DNA of 64,000 nt from Nonlabens antarcticus (GCF_015356755.1 NZ_JADFCO010000065.1:1-64000), one strand, 5' to 3'. Positions 25,080 to 35,701 are shown, counted from the stretch's first letter. The notes: generated by a model from the letters alone, not told the origin. Numbers and translations: made by a program.

Positions 25080-27929
25080 ATGAAGAAATATCTCCTATCC
25101 TTTCTTGCAATTGCTTTCATCATTACTGTTGTTTTCATGCTGATACCTAGCGAGGAAAAACCTTCACACATGGACCTAAAACGCGCCAAACATGAGAAGT
25201 ATCTTGCTAATTCACCCTATGAGATTACTAAGAATTTAAATAAGAAAGAACGTAAAAAAAGAGGTTTACCGCCAAATGGATATAACGAACGTATGTGGGA
25301 ATTGACTATGGATCCAGCATTAGGTTATCCCACGCCTTTTTTACAAAATCCTATTCAAATACCCTCTGATTTTGCAAAAGGAGCTCCAGGATCTGCAACA
25401 TCAACGTGGACAGAAAGAGGGCCACGGAATGTAGGAGGTCGCACAAGAGTTATATTTTATGACCCCAATGATGTAGGGGGGAACAATGGTGATGGAGTTG
25501 ATTACAATAGAGTTTTTGCAGGTGGTGTAGGTGGTGGTTTATGGGTAAACGATAATATAAATAGTAATGCCAAAGAATGGAAAATAGTTCCAGGTCTAGC
25601 AGGCAGTTTAATGGTTTCCTCTTATGCTATTGATCCTATTGACTCAAATACTATTTACATAGGAACAGGAGAACAATACACAGATGGCGCCTCGATAGGA
25701 AATGGACTTTATAAAAGTACAGACGGTGGTAATAATTGGACATTACTTAACATCCCCATTGCTGGAGGTGGTGACTTTGGAGATCCAGAAACAACAATAT
25801 TTAAATCAGGGATTTTTCATGTCAATGATATAGTGGTTAGGCCTGTAAATGGTCAACCTTCAGAACTTTATGTAGGTGTAGGGGCATCAATTTACTCTTC
25901 CCCAAACTTTACTACAACAAACCCTCAAAATTTTTTAGGCGCACAAAATGCTGGTATTTATAGAAGTACCGATGGAGGATTGACATGGAGCAGAATTGAA
26001 GGTACTACATTAAGCTTTGGTTTTAACGGGAGACAGTTTCCAGTTATTCCTAATGACTTTGAGTTGAACACGAATGGAAAAATTTACATGAGCACGATCC
26101 ATACTCGAGGCTTAAATCAAGGTGGAGGCAGGATTTATTCTAGTATTGATGGAATAGAATGGCGATTAGAAACAGTAATTTCTGGAGGCGACCGTGTGGA
26201 ATTAGAAGCATCCAGTACAGACCCCCTAAAGCTTTATGCTCTAGCAGAGGTAAATGGCCGTGCAGATATTTTTAAAACAATCAATGGTTTTCAAAGTTTA
26301 GATCAATTATCTGAACCAGAAGATGCTGACCTGGGTATATCTGATACAGATTTTACGAGAGGCCAGGCATTCTATGATCTAATGATAGAAGTCGATCCTA
26401 TCAATGATGAGAAAGTATATGTAGGTGGTATTAACGTGCATCGTACTTTAGACGGAGGTACTAGCTGGACCCAGATATCAAAATGGTCAAACAACGCTAA
26501 CATGAATACTTTAACTGTTCCATTTGTTCATGCAGATGTACATGCCCTCACATTCAATCCTGGAGACTCGAATCAAGGTTTAATAGGTTCAGATGGTGGG
26601 GTTTCTTTAGTTTCTTCTTTCAATGGAGCTTCAAGTAATAATTCCAATATTTCAGACCGAAACTTTGGTTATAATGTTACCCAATTTTATTATGGCGATA
26701 TCGCGCAGATCGATTTTGAAAATGGAGATGAGTTTATTGCAGGAAGTCAGGACAACGGTACTCAAGTATTCAACAATTCACGTGCTAATAGGTTGACTTT
26801 TACATCAGACCCATCTGGAGGTGATGGATCCTATTCGGCCATTGATGCAGAAAGTGGTTACGCAATATTAGGATATACCTCCAGAACTCATTATTATGTA
26901 AAATATCCCATTCCTTTTGGGAATAATATCTTAAACGGTTTATTGAATTCTGGAGATGCTTATGAAATTTCAGATGAAAATGATGGAGATTTTATTAACG
27001 TTGCAGAGTTGGATTCTGAATTTGATGTGTTCTATGCAAACTCAAGGACGGCAACTAACGCACCTTCTATTACCGCTTGTTCATTAGGAGCAAATGCAGC
27101 TTCCTGTGTAGAGTTGACTGATGCCTCTATATCAAATGGAAGAGCCACTGCTATGAAAGCTTCTCCATTTACAACCACTACACCAACTTTATATTTTGGA
27201 TCACAAAACTCTAAGCTGTACAGAATAGGTAATGCAAACACGAACTCTGCTAAAACCATTGTAGACATTTCCAGCCCTGATTTTCTAGGTAGCATTTCAG
27301 ATATTGAATTTGGAGCCAGTGAATTAGAAATCTATATTACCATGCATAATTATGGTGTCAATAATATCTGGTTCACAAATGATGGTGGAATCACTTGGGC
27401 TCAAAAAGATGGGAATCTACCCGATATTCCAGTTAAAGCAATTTTACAAAATCCGTTAATCGCAAATGAGGTAATTATTGGTACTCAAATGGGGATTTTT
27501 GCTACCGATGATTTTGACAGTGCAAGCCCTACATGGACACCATCCATTAATGGAATGACAAATGTTCCCGTTTATGATCTTGATTTGAGAACCGCAGATA
27601 ATACCGTGCTTGCGACGACTCATGGTCGTGGATTATATACAGGTAAATTTGATGCGACCACCGCAAGTATTAGTAATGTTGCAAAGGAAAAAGCACTGCG
27701 CATCTTTCCAACTCAAGCGACTTCAGAGATTTTCCTTTCTAGTGAGAAGAATTATGAAAACGTAGAGATTATAATTTACAATCTCAGTGGTCAAGAAGTT
27801 TACCGTCAAAAACAAGCTGTTTCCAGTAACAGACAGCGCATTGACGTTTCAACTCTTAGTACAGGTTTTTATTTGCTAAAGGCCAAAGGTGATGGACTCA
27901 ATGAAACCACTAAATTCTTAAAAGAATAG
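25080..27929 (+). CDS. T9SS-exported Asp-box (sialidase/VPS10-like) propeller protein
   Basis: A large exported protein of 949 residues. Residues 4-22 form a signal peptide or anchor. A lysine-rich stretch precedes a beta-propeller-like body with Asp-box motifs: STDGGNNW at 213-220, STDGGLTW at 296-303, and similar LDGGTSW near 457 and NDGGITW near 767. Asp boxes occur in sialidases, VPS10 proteins and other propellers; sialidase catalytic arginines cannot be assigned here, so no enzyme activity is claimed. About 871-949 are a type IX secretion type A sorting domain (LRIFPTQATSEIFLS, IIYNLSGQEVYRQ, LSTGFYLLKA), which directs surface attachment or release. The gene stands alone and ends two bases from the convergent dxs. 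Confidence 0.88.
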   Translation: MKKYLLSFLAIAFIITVVFMLIPSEEKPSHMDLKRAKHEKYLANSPYEITKNLNKKERKKRGLPPNGYNERMWELTMDPALGYPTPFLQNPIQIPSDFAKGAPGSATSTWTERGPRNVGGRTRVIFYDPNDVGGNNGDGVDYNRVFAGGVGGGLWVNDNINSNAKEWKIVPGLAGSLMVSSYAIDPIDSNTIYIGTGEQYTDGASIGNGLYKSTDGGNNWTLLNIPIAGGGDFGDPETTIFKSGIFHVNDIVVRPVNGQPSELYVGVGASIYSSPNFTTTNPQNFLGAQNAGIYRSTDGGLTWSRIEGTTLSFGFNGRQFPVIPNDFELNTNGKIYMSTIHTRGLNQGGGRIYSSIDGIEWRLETVISGGDRVELEASSTDPLKLYALAEVNGRADIFKTINGFQSLDQLSEPEDADLGISDTDFTRGQAFYDLMIEVDPINDEKVYVGGINVHRTLDGGTSWTQISKWSNNANMNTLTVPFVHADVHALTFNPGDSNQGLIGSDGGVSLVSSFNGASSNNSNISDRNFGYNVTQFYYGDIAQIDFENGDEFIAGSQDNGTQVFNNSRANRLTFTSDPSGGDGSYSAIDAESGYAILGYTSRTHYYVKYPIPFGNNILNGLLNSGDAYEISDENDGDFINVAELDSEFDVFYANSRTATNAPSITACSLGANAASCVELTDASISNGRATAMKASPFTTTTPTLYFGSQNSKLYRIGNANTNSAKTIVDISSPDFLGSISDIEFGASELEIYITMHNYGVNNIWFTNDGGITWAQKDGNLPDIPVKAILQNPLIANEVIIGTQMGIFATDDFDSASPTWTPSINGMTNVPVYDLDLRTADNTVLATTHGRGLYTGKFDATTASISNVAKEKALRIFPTQATSEIFLSSEKNYENVEIIIYNLSGQEVYRQKQAVSSNRQRIDVSTLSTGFYLLKAKGDGLNETTKFLKE

Positions 27930-27931
27930 AA

Positions 27932-29698
27932 TTATAGACTTTTTATAAGTTTCAACAAGGCCTCCCTATCATAACCTGCAATACGTTGCAAGTCGGCAGT
28001 GGGGCCTTGTTCTATGAAAGAATCTGGTATGCCTAATTTGTGGATATGGGGAAGTGGGGTTTTCGCTTTCGCGGAAGCGAGATCGCACACAACACTACCC
28101 AACCCACCCACAATAGTACCATCCTCGATCGTTATAACATGTTCATGACTTTCTAGAGCGGCTAAAATTGTCTTCTCATCCAGCGGTTTTAAAAATCGGA
28201 CATCTATGTGAGTAACCTCTAAATCCTCACTAGAGATCAATTCTTGAACCATTGCTCCTACAGTTCCTATACTTAAAACGGCAATGTCCTTACCCATTTG
28301 TAAAGTTCTAGAGGTACCTATCACCAGCTGCTGGAAAGGAACTTTCCAATCTAACAACTTCCCACGACCACGCGGATACCTAATAGATATAGGGCTGTTT
28401 ATTCCTAACTGGGCTGTGTACATCATATTGCGCAACTCTACAGCATCCATGGGCGCTGCAACAATCATATCTGGAATGCAATTGAGAAATGCGAGATCAA
28501 AATTACCGTGATGCGTTGCACCGTCCTCACCCACAAGTCCTGCACGATCCAGACAAAATATAACGGGTAATTTCTGTAGAGCAACATCATGGATAATCTG
28601 ATCGTACGCACGTTGTAAAAAAGTCGAATAAATATTACAAAACGGAATCATTCCCTGTGTAGCCATACCGGCCGCCAGCGTTACCGCATGCTGCTCTGCA
28701 ATTCCCACGTCGAATGCTCGTTCTGGAAAGGCATCCATCATGATTTTCATGGAACTTCCCGTAGGCATCGCTGGCGTGATACCTACTATTCTATCATTCT
28801 GCTGAGCAAGTTCTACTAACGTGTAACCAAAAACGTCCTGAAATTTCGGTGGTAATTTGGTGTCATCCTTTACCGGAATCTCACCTGTAATTTTATCAAA
28901 TTTTCCGGGTGCGTGGTATCGTACTTGGTCTAATTCAGCTTGTTTTAAGCCTTTACCTTTTGTGGTCCTAACGTGAAGTAATCTAGGACCCTTTAATCCT
29001 TTCTGACGCTGTAATTCTTCCAAAAGCTTTGGCAAATCATGACCATCAATTGGCCCTGAATAGTCAAAGTTGAGCGACTCAAAAATATTGTCGCGGCCAG
29101 TTTCCTTGCCTGATTTGGTTTTAGTTAGGTAATCTTTTAAGGCGCCAACGGCAGGATCAATCCCAATAGCATTATCGTTGAGAATCACTAATAAATCTGC
29201 ACCGCTGACTCCAGCATGATTGAGAGCTTCAAATGCCATACCGCTAGCTATACTTGCATCGCCTACAACTGCGATGTGTTTGCGCGATTCTCCTTTAAGC
29301 TGGCTAGCCATAGCCATTCCTAACGCAGCACTTATCGCGGTTGAACTATGTCCCACACCAAAGGTATCGTATTGACCTTCTGATCGTTTAGGAAAACCTG
29401 AAATCCCATCGAGATCCCGATTCGTATTAAAAACATCACGCCTACCCGTCAATATTTTATGGCCGTATGCTTGATGACCTACATCCCAAACTAATAAATC
29501 CTGCGGTGTATCAAATACATAATGTAGCGCGATAGTTAATTCTATAACGCCTAGACTCGCACCTAAATGACCTTCCTTAGTTGCTACTGCATCAATAATA
29601 AACTCACGCAATTCCCTAGCAACGATAGAAAGCTCCGTTTGGTTCAGAAGCTTCAAATCGGCTGGAGAATCTATTTTTGAAAGTAATTTTTGAGACAT
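27932..29698 (-). CDS. dxs: 1-deoxy-D-xylulose-5-phosphate synthase
   Basis: First enzyme of the MEP isoprenoid pathway: condenses pyruvate and glyceraldehyde 3-phosphate with thiamine diphosphate. At 588 residues it is slightly shorter than the E. coli enzyme (620). Visible motifs are VGHQAYGHKILTGR (73-86), the cofactor motif GDASIASGMAFEALNHAG (147-164) with NDNAIGI (174-180), the transketolase-like central domain with GITPAMPTGS and DVGIAEQHAVTLAAGMA, and YPRGRG. A variant copy of the recurrent palindrome (28061-28080) lies near the C-terminus and encodes ASAKAK. Together with the polyprenyl synthetase and uppS in the window it serves quinone and cell-wall lipid synthesis. Confidence 0.97.
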   Translation of the reverse strand: MSQKLLSKIDSPADLKLLNQTELSIVARELREFIIDAVATKEGHLGASLGVIELTIALHYVFDTPQDLLVWDVGHQAYGHKILTGRRDVFNTNRDLDGISGFPKRSEGQYDTFGVGHSSTAISAALGMAMASQLKGESRKHIAVVGDASIASGMAFEALNHAGVSGADLLVILNDNAIGIDPAVGALKDYLTKTKSGKETGRDNIFESLNFDYSGPIDGHDLPKLLEELQRQKGLKGPRLLHVRTTKGKGLKQAELDQVRYHAPGKFDKITGEIPVKDDTKLPPKFQDVFGYTLVELAQQNDRIVGITPAMPTGSSMKIMMDAFPERAFDVGIAEQHAVTLAAGMATQGMIPFCNIYSTFLQRAYDQIIHDVALQKLPVIFCLDRAGLVGEDGATHHGNFDLAFLNCIPDMIVAAPMDAVELRNMMYTAQLGINSPISIRYPRGRGKLLDWKVPFQQLVIGTSRTLQMGKDIAVLSIGTVGAMVQELISSEDLEVTHIDVRFLKPLDEKTILAALESHEHVITIEDGTIVGGLGSVVCDLASAKAKTPLPHIHKLGIPDSFIEQGPTADLQRIAGYDREALLKLIKSL

Positions 29699-29877
29699 AA
29701 TTCAAAGGTAGTACTATCCAGTTATGGGTAGAGAATTATGAGATAAGAGTTTTAAAAGCTGTGAGCTGAAAAAAAATATGGCTGTGTGAGCAAACTATTT
29801 TATAGCTTCGGCCTCAGTAAGGTTTAGGTTTTGGATCAAATTTATTTTTTCTTTACTTTTTATTTTACTTTTAACCC

Positions 29878-30327
29878 ATGATGGAACCCTTCGACGACAC
29901 TTACTTCATGAATAAAGCCTTGCAAGAGGCCGAAACTGCAAAGGATCGTGGAGAGATTCCCGTGGGTGCTGTCATTGTAGCAGACAACCGAATTATAGCC
30001 AAAGGCCACAACCTCACAGAAACCCTAATCGATGTCACTGCCCATGCCGAAATGCAGGCGATTACCGCTGGAGCCAGTTTTATAGGAGGAAAATATTTAA
30101 AGGATTGTACGCTTTATGTGACGCTAGAGCCTTGCCAGATGTGCGCAGGCGCGCTATACTGGTCTCAGATCTCTAGAATTGTTTTTGGAGCCAGCGATGA
30201 TCATCGTGGTTATCGCAAAATGGGAACTCAATTGCACCCCAAAACCCAAGTTACCCATGGAATTCTCGCAGCGGAATGCTCGTCGTTACTGAACAGCTTT
30301 TTTACAGCAAAGCGCAGGCTTAATTAA
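29878..30327 (+). CDS. tadA: tRNA-specific adenosine deaminase
   Basis: Converts A34 of tRNA-Arg(ACG) to inosine. The 149-residue protein has the zinc deaminase signature HAE at 56-58 with Glu58 as proton shuttle, and PCQMC at 85-89 supplying two zinc cysteines. The segment RGEIPVGAVIV and the YWSQISRIVFGASDDHRGYR end are those of TadA rather than guanine or cytosine deaminases (read here in parts). Two consecutive ATG codons open the frame; either could be used. The 3' end overlaps the convergent membrane-protein gene by four bases. Confidence 0.9.
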   Translation: MMEPFDDTYFMNKALQEAETAKDRGEIPVGAVIVADNRIIAKGHNLTETLIDVTAHAEMQAITAGASFIGGKYLKDCTLYVTLEPCQMCAGALYWSQISRIVFGASDDHRGYRKMGTQLHPKTQVTHGILAAECSSLLNSFFTAKRRLN

Positions 30328-30617
30328 TTCCACTTACTCTTATCATCCCAGTCGTCTTCCTCAGCCAGTTCTTCCTTGCTTTTAGTGTTGAAAGTAAACT
30401 TAGACATATCTTTTTTTCGGTATCGTACGACAATGAACGTAGGCATTAAAATCAGAAACATAAATGCCGTAGCAAAGCCTATCATCTTATTACCTAACAA
30501 AACGTCGCCAGTATCAATCACATAGAATCCGGCTCCTATGACTGCAAGAGTAATAAGTAATACGATTCCTAAAATTTTAGTGGCGTTCAAATTATTGGTT
30601 TTAGGTTTAATGTTCAA
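30324..30617 (-). CDS. Small two-span membrane protein
   Basis: A 97-residue protein with two hydrophobic segments (about 14-34 and 44-65) joined by a short DTGDVLLGNK loop, and a highly charged C-terminal tail with EELAEEDDWDDKSKWN. No known domain is recognised. The coding character, the clean start and the tail-to-tail contact with tadA support a real gene; its role is unknown. Confidence 0.65.
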   Translation of the reverse strand: MNIKPKTNNLNATKILGIVLLITLAVIGAGFYVIDTGDVLLGNKMIGFATAFMFLILMPTFIVVRYRKKDMSKFTFNTKSKEELAEEDDWDDKSKWN

Positions 30618-30652
30618 GGTTCTTTTAGGGATGTGGTTTTTGGTATGCGGCA

Positions 30653-30686
30653 GTGAGCTGTGAGCTGTGAGCTGTGAGCTGTGAGC
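30653..30686. repeat. Heptamer tandem repeat GTGAGCT, about five copies
   Basis: Almost five copies of GTGAGCT in the spacer upstream of the membrane-protein gene. A related GCTGTGAGCTGA lies at 29759-29770. Similar heptamer arrays of other sequence occur at 46809-46843 and 47091-47118. Confidence 0.85.
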
Positions 30687-30852
30687 GAAATTAAAATTTT
30701 ACTTTTTTAATCAAAAGTGGTTAATCAAAATAGCTATTTTCTGCCCTATTTAGGTGTTCAATATTTTTAAATCGATGTTAGATCTTCAAAAACTCTTAAC
30801 TCATAATCTTCCTAATCGATATTCAAAACCTCAAAGAATCACAGTTCGAAAA

Positions 30853-32601
30853 CTAAACCGTTACTTTCAAACTCAGCTCTTTCAACTGCACATCATCAAT
30901 TTTAGAAGGTGCATCGATCATCACATCGCGACCATTATTATTCTTAGGGAATGCGATAAAGTCCCGAATCGTTTCCTGACCACCTAATATCGCAACCAAT
31001 CTATCAAAGCCGAACGCCAGTCCCGCGTGTGGTGGCGCGCCATATTCAAAAGCATCCATCAAGAAACCGAATTGCGCTCGGGCTTCCTCTTCGGTAAACC
31101 CTAAATGTTCAAACATTAAGGCTTGTAACTTCTTATCAAAAATCCGTACAGATCCACCACCTATTTCGTTACCGTTTAGGACTAGATCATAGGCGTTTGC
31201 TCTCACGTTTCCTGGATCTGTGGACAGTTTGTCGATATCCTCAGGCTTCGGTGATGTAAATGGATGGTGCATCGCGTGGTAGCGATTTGACTCTTCATCC
31301 CATTCTAACAATGGAAAATCGACTACCCATAATGGTGCAAATTGGTCAGCTTTCCTTAGGTCTAAACGTTCTGCCAGTTCCATCCTCAAGGCGCTCAATT
31401 GTGCTCTGGTTTTGTGGGCTGGTCCTGAAAGTACGCAGATCAAATCGCCTGGTTTTGCGCCTGTGGTTTCTGCCCATTTAGCGAGGTCATCCTGATTGTA
31501 AAATTTGTCGACGCTGGACTTAAAGCTCCCGTCGTCGTTACATTTCACATACACCATTCCCAGAGCTCCTACTTGCGGTCGTTTCACCCAGTCGACTAAC
31601 GCATCGATTTCCTTGCGGGAATACGATCCTGCACCTGGTACGGCGATTCCCACTACAATTTCTGCCTCGTTGAAAATTTTGAAATCTCTCGCTTTCGCGA
31701 AAGCGGAAAGATCACCAAACTCCATCCCGAACCGAATATCCGGCTTGTCATTACCATACTTCTCCATCGCCTCATTGTAGGTCATCCTGGGGAATTCTGC
31801 TACCTCTACATTCTTAACTTTCTTCAACAAGTGACGGGTCATTTCTTCAAAAATATTCAGCACATCTTCCTGCTCTACAAACGACATCTCACAGTCTATC
31901 TGTGTGAATTCTGGCTGGCGGTCTGCTCGCAAATCCTCATCTCTAAAACATTTTACGATCTGGAAATATTTATCCATTCCACCAATCATCAACAGTTGCT
32001 TAAAAGTCTGTGGAGATTGTGGCAATGCATAAAACTGCCCTTCATTCATACGGGAAGGGACCACAAAATCGCGGGCACCTTCTGGCGTGGATTTGATCAA
32101 AACAGGGGTTTCCACTTCAACAAAATCCTTACCGGCCAGAAAATTGCGCACTTCCATGGCAACTTTAGACCTAAAAATTAAGTTCTCACGAACCGGATTC
32201 CTTCTTATATCCAGATAACGGTATTTCATGCGCAGTTCTTCACCACCGTCCGTTTTATCTTCAATGGTAAATGGTGGCGTTTTAGACTCACTTAGTACAT
32301 TAAGTTCTTTAACGAGAATCTCAATGTCTCCCGTGGCCATATTGTCGTTTTTAGACTCGCGCTCAATAACGGTTCCTTTCACCTGGATCACAAACTCACG
32401 ACCTAGATTTTGGGCTTGTTCTAGAATCTTTTTATCAGTGCGTTCCTCATCAAAAATCAATTGGGTAATACCATAGCGATCACGCAGGTCCACCCAAACC
32501 ATAAATCCTTTATCGCGGCTTTTTTGAACCCATCCGGCAAGTGTGACTTCAGTATTGATATCGCTGGCGCGCAGGCTGCCACAATCGTGTGATCTGTACA
32601 T
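30853..32601 (-). CDS. aspS: Aspartyl-tRNA synthetase
   Basis: Charges tRNA-Asp with aspartate. The 582-residue length and the insertion domain mark the bacterial class IIb type. The N-terminal OB-fold anticodon domain (about 1-105) has [20 protein letters not shown]; motif 1/2 segments [10 protein letters not shown] and [18 protein letters not shown] (the latter about 215-232), and motif 3 [13 protein letters not shown] near the end, are intact. The recurrent palindrome (31690-31705) lies inside the gene and encodes SAFAKARDF. The gene stands alone; downstream of its stop codon no terminator is obvious. Confidence 0.97.
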   Translation of the reverse strand: MYRSHDCGSLRASDINTEVTLAGWVQKSRDKGFMVWVDLRDRYGITQLIFDEERTDKKILEQAQNLGREFVIQVKGTVIERESKNDNMATGDIEILVKELNVLSESKTPPFTIEDKTDGGEELRMKYRYLDIRRNPVRENLIFRSKVAMEVRNFLAGKDFVEVETPVLIKSTPEGARDFVVPSRMNEGQFYALPQSPQTFKQLLMIGGMDKYFQIVKCFRDEDLRADRQPEFTQIDCEMSFVEQEDVLNIFEEMTRHLLKKVKNVEVAEFPRMTYNEAMEKYGNDKPDIRFGMEFGDLSAFAKARDFKIFNEAEIVVGIAVPGAGSYSRKEIDALVDWVKRPQVGALGMVYVKCNDDGSFKSSVDKFYNQDDLAKWAETTGAKPGDLICVLSGPAHKTRAQLSALRMELAERLDLRKADQFAPLWVVDFPLLEWDEESNRYHAMHHPFTSPKPEDIDKLSTDPGNVRANAYDLVLNGNEIGGGSVRIFDKKLQALMFEHLGFTEEEARAQFGFLMDAFEYGAPPHAGLAFGFDRLVAILGGQETIRDFIAFPKNNNGRDVMIDAPSKIDDVQLKELSLKVTV

Positions 32602-32835
32602 AATTATATCTTGTAATAAGCGTGCAAAAATAAGCCGATTCTAAACATCTATGACGGAATTTCTGTATTAAACACTTTAAAGATCAGTACCGTGAACACC
32701 TAATTTGAATCATGTCACATATATACTAGCCTAATTAATAGTGTTTTATCATATCTATGTAAATTTAATGTTATGTGAATGTTGCATTAATGTTTACTAT
32801 TGATTAAATTCGATAGTCAATTTAAAGCTAGAACT

Positions 32836-33186
32836 ATGAAATATGTAATGATAATTGCAGTGATGATGATTGGCATGATCACATTTGCACAAAAAATAAA
32901 ACCAGAATTTGTCCAATTAAAAGATGGAATAATAACGGCTACTTATTTTCACGAAAATGGCAAGGTTGCGCAAACTGGAAGTTTTGTCAATAATAAACGT
33001 GACGGAGAATGGACGAGCTACAATAACAAAGGAACAAAAACCGCAACAGCCCTATTTGATAGCGGTAAGAAGGTAGGGAAATGGCTTATCCGTAATGGTG
33101 ATGTTTTAACTGAAGTTGATTACCAGAACAATCAAATTGCTTCAGTAATCACTAAAACAGATAAAAATCCGGTGGTAAATAACTGA
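32836..33186 (+). CDS. Secreted MORN/YwqK-like repeat protein
   Basis: A 116-residue exported protein. I start at the ATG at 32836, where a signal peptide (MKYVMIIAVMMIGMITFAQ) begins; twelve more codons are open upstream. The mature part contains MORN-like units: ATYFHENGKVAQTGSFVNNK, RDGEWTSYNNKG, and DSGKKVGKWLIRNG. Relatives are annotated as toxin-antitoxin YwqK-family antitoxins, but no toxin is next to it and the signal peptide argues for a periplasmic or surface role. Transcribed alone, with a terminator behind it. Confidence 0.75.
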   Translation: MKYVMIIAVMMIGMITFAQKIKPEFVQLKDGIITATYFHENGKVAQTGSFVNNKRDGEWTSYNNKGTKTATALFDSGKKVGKWLIRNGDVLTEVDYQNNQIASVITKTDKNPVVNN

Positions 33187-33214
33187 TTCTATACTGTTCA
33201 AATCATAACCATCT

Positions 33215-33246
33215 AAACCGTTCTGCTTAAAGCTGGACGGTTTTTT
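33215..33246 (+). terminator. Terminator after the MORN-like gene
   Basis: Arms AAACCG and CGGTTT with a loop of about 17 bases containing a small inner AGC/GCT pairing, followed by six T residues. Confidence 0.6.
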
Positions 33247-33409
33247 ATGTTTCTACGTTTTCAAACCAAAGTCTTGTTTTAACTACAAATTATCTATTCC
33301 ATAGTGCAATTATTGACCATGATCAACGACTCAACCTTAACACAGTTTTGTTTAATGACTCAACGCAGAATATTAAACAGATTGTATCTTTACTTAAAGC
33401 ATTGAAATT

Positions 33410-34105
33410 ATGGCCACTGTAAAAAATACTACAGATAAAAAGACCTCTAAAAAGGCACCTAAGAAGAAAGAAATCAATCGTCAGGATGTGATTACTGCAT
33501 ATATGGAATACGTTCTTGAGCATGAGAAAACGCCTAAAAGTGTTTTTAAATTTGCTAAGGATAATGGAATGACTGAGGCAGAGTTTTACGGGTTCTTCGG
33601 TAGTTTTGAAGGATTACGCAAGGATATTTGGAATACGTTTTTCACGATGACGATGGATGTTGCCCACAAAAGCGAGGATTACCACGGGTTTTCTAACCGT
33701 GAGAAGATGCTCACTTTCTTCTATACTTTCTTTGAATTATTGACGCTCAACCGCAGTTATGTGTTGTTTGCCTTACAGGAAAACCAACATATGATGAATA
33801 AGATGGAGCAGCTTAAAGGTTTGCGCAAACACGTTAAAGGATTTGCTAAGGAATTGATACAGGAACGCAACGAGAATAAAACTAATATTTTATTAGAACG
33901 TTCTGAAACCATTTATGGTGAAGGCGCTTGGGTACAAATGTTGTTTTTAATGAAGTTCTGGATGGACGATGACAGCGCTGGTTTTGAAAAAACAGACATG
34001 GCGATTGAAAAATCTGTCAATACTATTTTTGACGTGTTCGATAATACTCCGCTTGATGCCGTACTGGATTTTGGTAAGTTTTTGTGGAAGGAAAGAATGT
34101 CCTAA
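33410..34105 (+). CDS. TetR-like regulator paired with an ABC1 kinase
   Basis: A 231-residue protein. A lysine-rich tail (1-22, TDKKTSKKAPKKKE) precedes a helix-turn-helix-like segment (about 24-65, NRQDVITAYMEYVLEHEKTP and FAKDNGMTEAEFYGFFGSFE) and a helical C-terminal domain as in TetR proteins. The DNA-binding helix is atypical, so actual DNA binding is uncertain. The gene precedes, with a 202-base spacer, an AarF/UbiB kinase on the same strand; the pair recurs in flavobacteria to my knowledge, which suggests a shared task in lipid or quinone metabolism. Confidence 0.7.
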   Translation: MATVKNTTDKKTSKKAPKKKEINRQDVITAYMEYVLEHEKTPKSVFKFAKDNGMTEAEFYGFFGSFEGLRKDIWNTFFTMTMDVAHKSEDYHGFSNREKMLTFFYTFFELLTLNRSYVLFALQENQHMMNKMEQLKGLRKHVKGFAKELIQERNENKTNILLERSETIYGEGAWVQMLFLMKFWMDDDSAGFEKTDMAIEKSVNTIFDVFDNTPLDAVLDFGKFLWKERMS

Positions 34106-34235
34106 AATTAAGTTGAAACGAAAGTCAGAGATTCTTATCGAGATTATTCTAGTGAACTAAGTTTTTTTTAGATTCAGTTGTTTCTAGAATTAGATTTTAC
34201 TTGCTTTAATATTATTTCCACAAATTTTAAACAAA

Positions 34236-34255
34236 TTCGCTTTCGCGAAAGCGAA
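34236..34255. repeat. Recurrent palindrome, 20-bp intergenic copy
   Basis: A perfect 20-bp palindrome with core CTTTCGCGAAAG, 52 bases upstream of the ABC1-kinase start codon. The gene-free spacer 34106-34307 otherwise shows nothing recognisable. Confidence 0.95.
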
Positions 34256-34307
34256 GATGACTTAAAACCGGGTGCATAATTCTACATAATGCATTCAAAA
34301 TTGAATT

Positions 34308-35648
34308 ATGAAAACATTAGACAGAATTCCCACAAGTAAAATAGGTCGTACCACCGAAATGGTGAAGACTGGAGTTAAAATAGGTGGGAATTACATAAAA
34401 TATTATTCTAAGAAAGCTGTGAATCCTAGTATGGACCGCAGTGAACTGGATGAGGATAATGCCACAGACATCTATGATGGTTTAAAAAATTTAAAGGGAA
34501 GTGCATTGAAAGTGGCACAGATGCTTTCTATGGATAAAAGTTTATTACCAGGTGCCTATGTGGAAAAATTTAGCCTAGCGCAATTTAGCGTTCCGCCCTT
34601 GTCAGCGCCATTAGTAAGAAAGACTTTTAAGAAATATCAAGGTGCTTTTCCTGAGGAGGTCTATGATAAATTTTCTAAGGATTCTGTGAATGCTGCAAGC
34701 ATAGGGCAAGTTCACAAGGCAGAGAAAGATGGTAAGGAACTCGCAGTTAAAATTCAATATCCAGGTGTGGCAGATTCCATAAGCAGTGATCTAGCCATGG
34801 TAAAGCCCATTGCAATTAAAATGTTTAACCTTAAGGGAGAAGATTCTAAACGTTACTTCTCAGAAGTTGAGGACAAGCTTCTGGAAGAAACAGATTATAA
34901 CCTTGAAGTTGATCAGAGCATTGCCATTACGGAGGCTTGTTCACACATTCCAAATTTAAAATTCCCTAAATATTACCCAGAGCTTTCCAGCAAACGCATC
35001 ATCACAATGGACTGGATGAATGGGAAACACCTTAGCGAATTTGTAGCTCTGCCTTTCTCACAAGAAACCGGTAAAAAACTAGGGCAAACACTTTGGGATT
35101 TTTATATGTTCCAGATGCACGGGTTGAAAGCTGTTCATGCAGATCCACATCCTGGAAACTTTCTGATCTCACCTGAAGAGGAGTTGATCGCGATTGACTT
35201 TGGTTGTATTAAACAAATACCCGATGAGTTTTACGTTCCTTATTTTGAACTAGCAGTTCCTGCGAGTATCAATAATCCAGAAATTTTCAGAGAGAAATTG
35301 TTCCAACTTGAAATTTTGCGCAAGGATGATAGCGATAAAGAAATCAAGTACTTCTCCACCTTATTCCACGAAATGCTCAGTTTATTTACCAAGCCTTTTC
35401 AAGAAAAAACCTTTGATTTTGCAGATGAATCCTTTTGGGATCAAATCAGCTCCCTAAGTGAAAAATACAGCAATGACAAGGAATTGCGCAAGATGAATGG
35501 TAATCGCGGAAGCAAACACTTTTTGTATATTAATCGTACATTCTTTGGATTGTATAATTTATTACATGACTTGAAAGCAACCGTAAACACAAGGGATTAT
35601 GTAAAATACCTGGACGAAAAAGGATTTGTGAATCATCCTGCTTTGTAG
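34308..35648 (+). CDS. AarF/ABC1/UbiB-family kinase-like protein
   Basis: A 446-residue atypical kinase of the family involved in isoprenoid quinone or lipid homeostasis. Visible family motifs are the KxGQ-like substitute LKGSALKVAQMLSMD (about 62-76), the Ala-rich nucleotide loop NAASIGQVHKAEKDGKELAVKIQYPG (quoted in part, AASIGQVHKA, with the catalytic lysine in AVKIQYPG), the catalytic loop HADPHPGNFL, and the metal-binding IDFGCIKQIP. The canonical KxGQ signature is not exact. No transmembrane helices are evident at the C-terminus, unlike E. coli UbiB. It follows a TetR-like gene; a hairpin terminator stands 20 bases after the stop. Confidence 0.88.
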   Translation: MKTLDRIPTSKIGRTTEMVKTGVKIGGNYIKYYSKKAVNPSMDRSELDEDNATDIYDGLKNLKGSALKVAQMLSMDKSLLPGAYVEKFSLAQFSVPPLSAPLVRKTFKKYQGAFPEEVYDKFSKDSVNAASIGQVHKAEKDGKELAVKIQYPGVADSISSDLAMVKPIAIKMFNLKGEDSKRYFSEVEDKLLEETDYNLEVDQSIAITEACSHIPNLKFPKYYPELSSKRIITMDWMNGKHLSEFVALPFSQETGKKLGQTLWDFYMFQMHGLKAVHADPHPGNFLISPEEELIAIDFGCIKQIPDEFYVPYFELAVPASINNPEIFREKLFQLEILRKDDSDKEIKYFSTLFHEMLSLFTKPFQEKTFDFADESFWDQISSLSEKYSNDKELRKMNGNRGSKHFLYINRTFFGLYNLLHDLKATVNTRDYVKYLDEKGFVNHPAL

Positions 35649-35668
35649 GAAATGATTTGGATTTAAAC

Positions 35669-35699
35669 AAAAAACTGCCGCTTTTAGCGGCAGTTTTTT
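35669..35699. terminator. Bidirectional terminator
   Basis: Arms ACTGCCGCT (35674-35682) and AGCGGCAGT (35686-35694), three-base loop, A run on the left and T run on the right. It serves the ABC1-kinase gene and the convergent toxin-antitoxin operon. Confidence 0.85.
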
Positions 35700-35701
35700 G
35701 T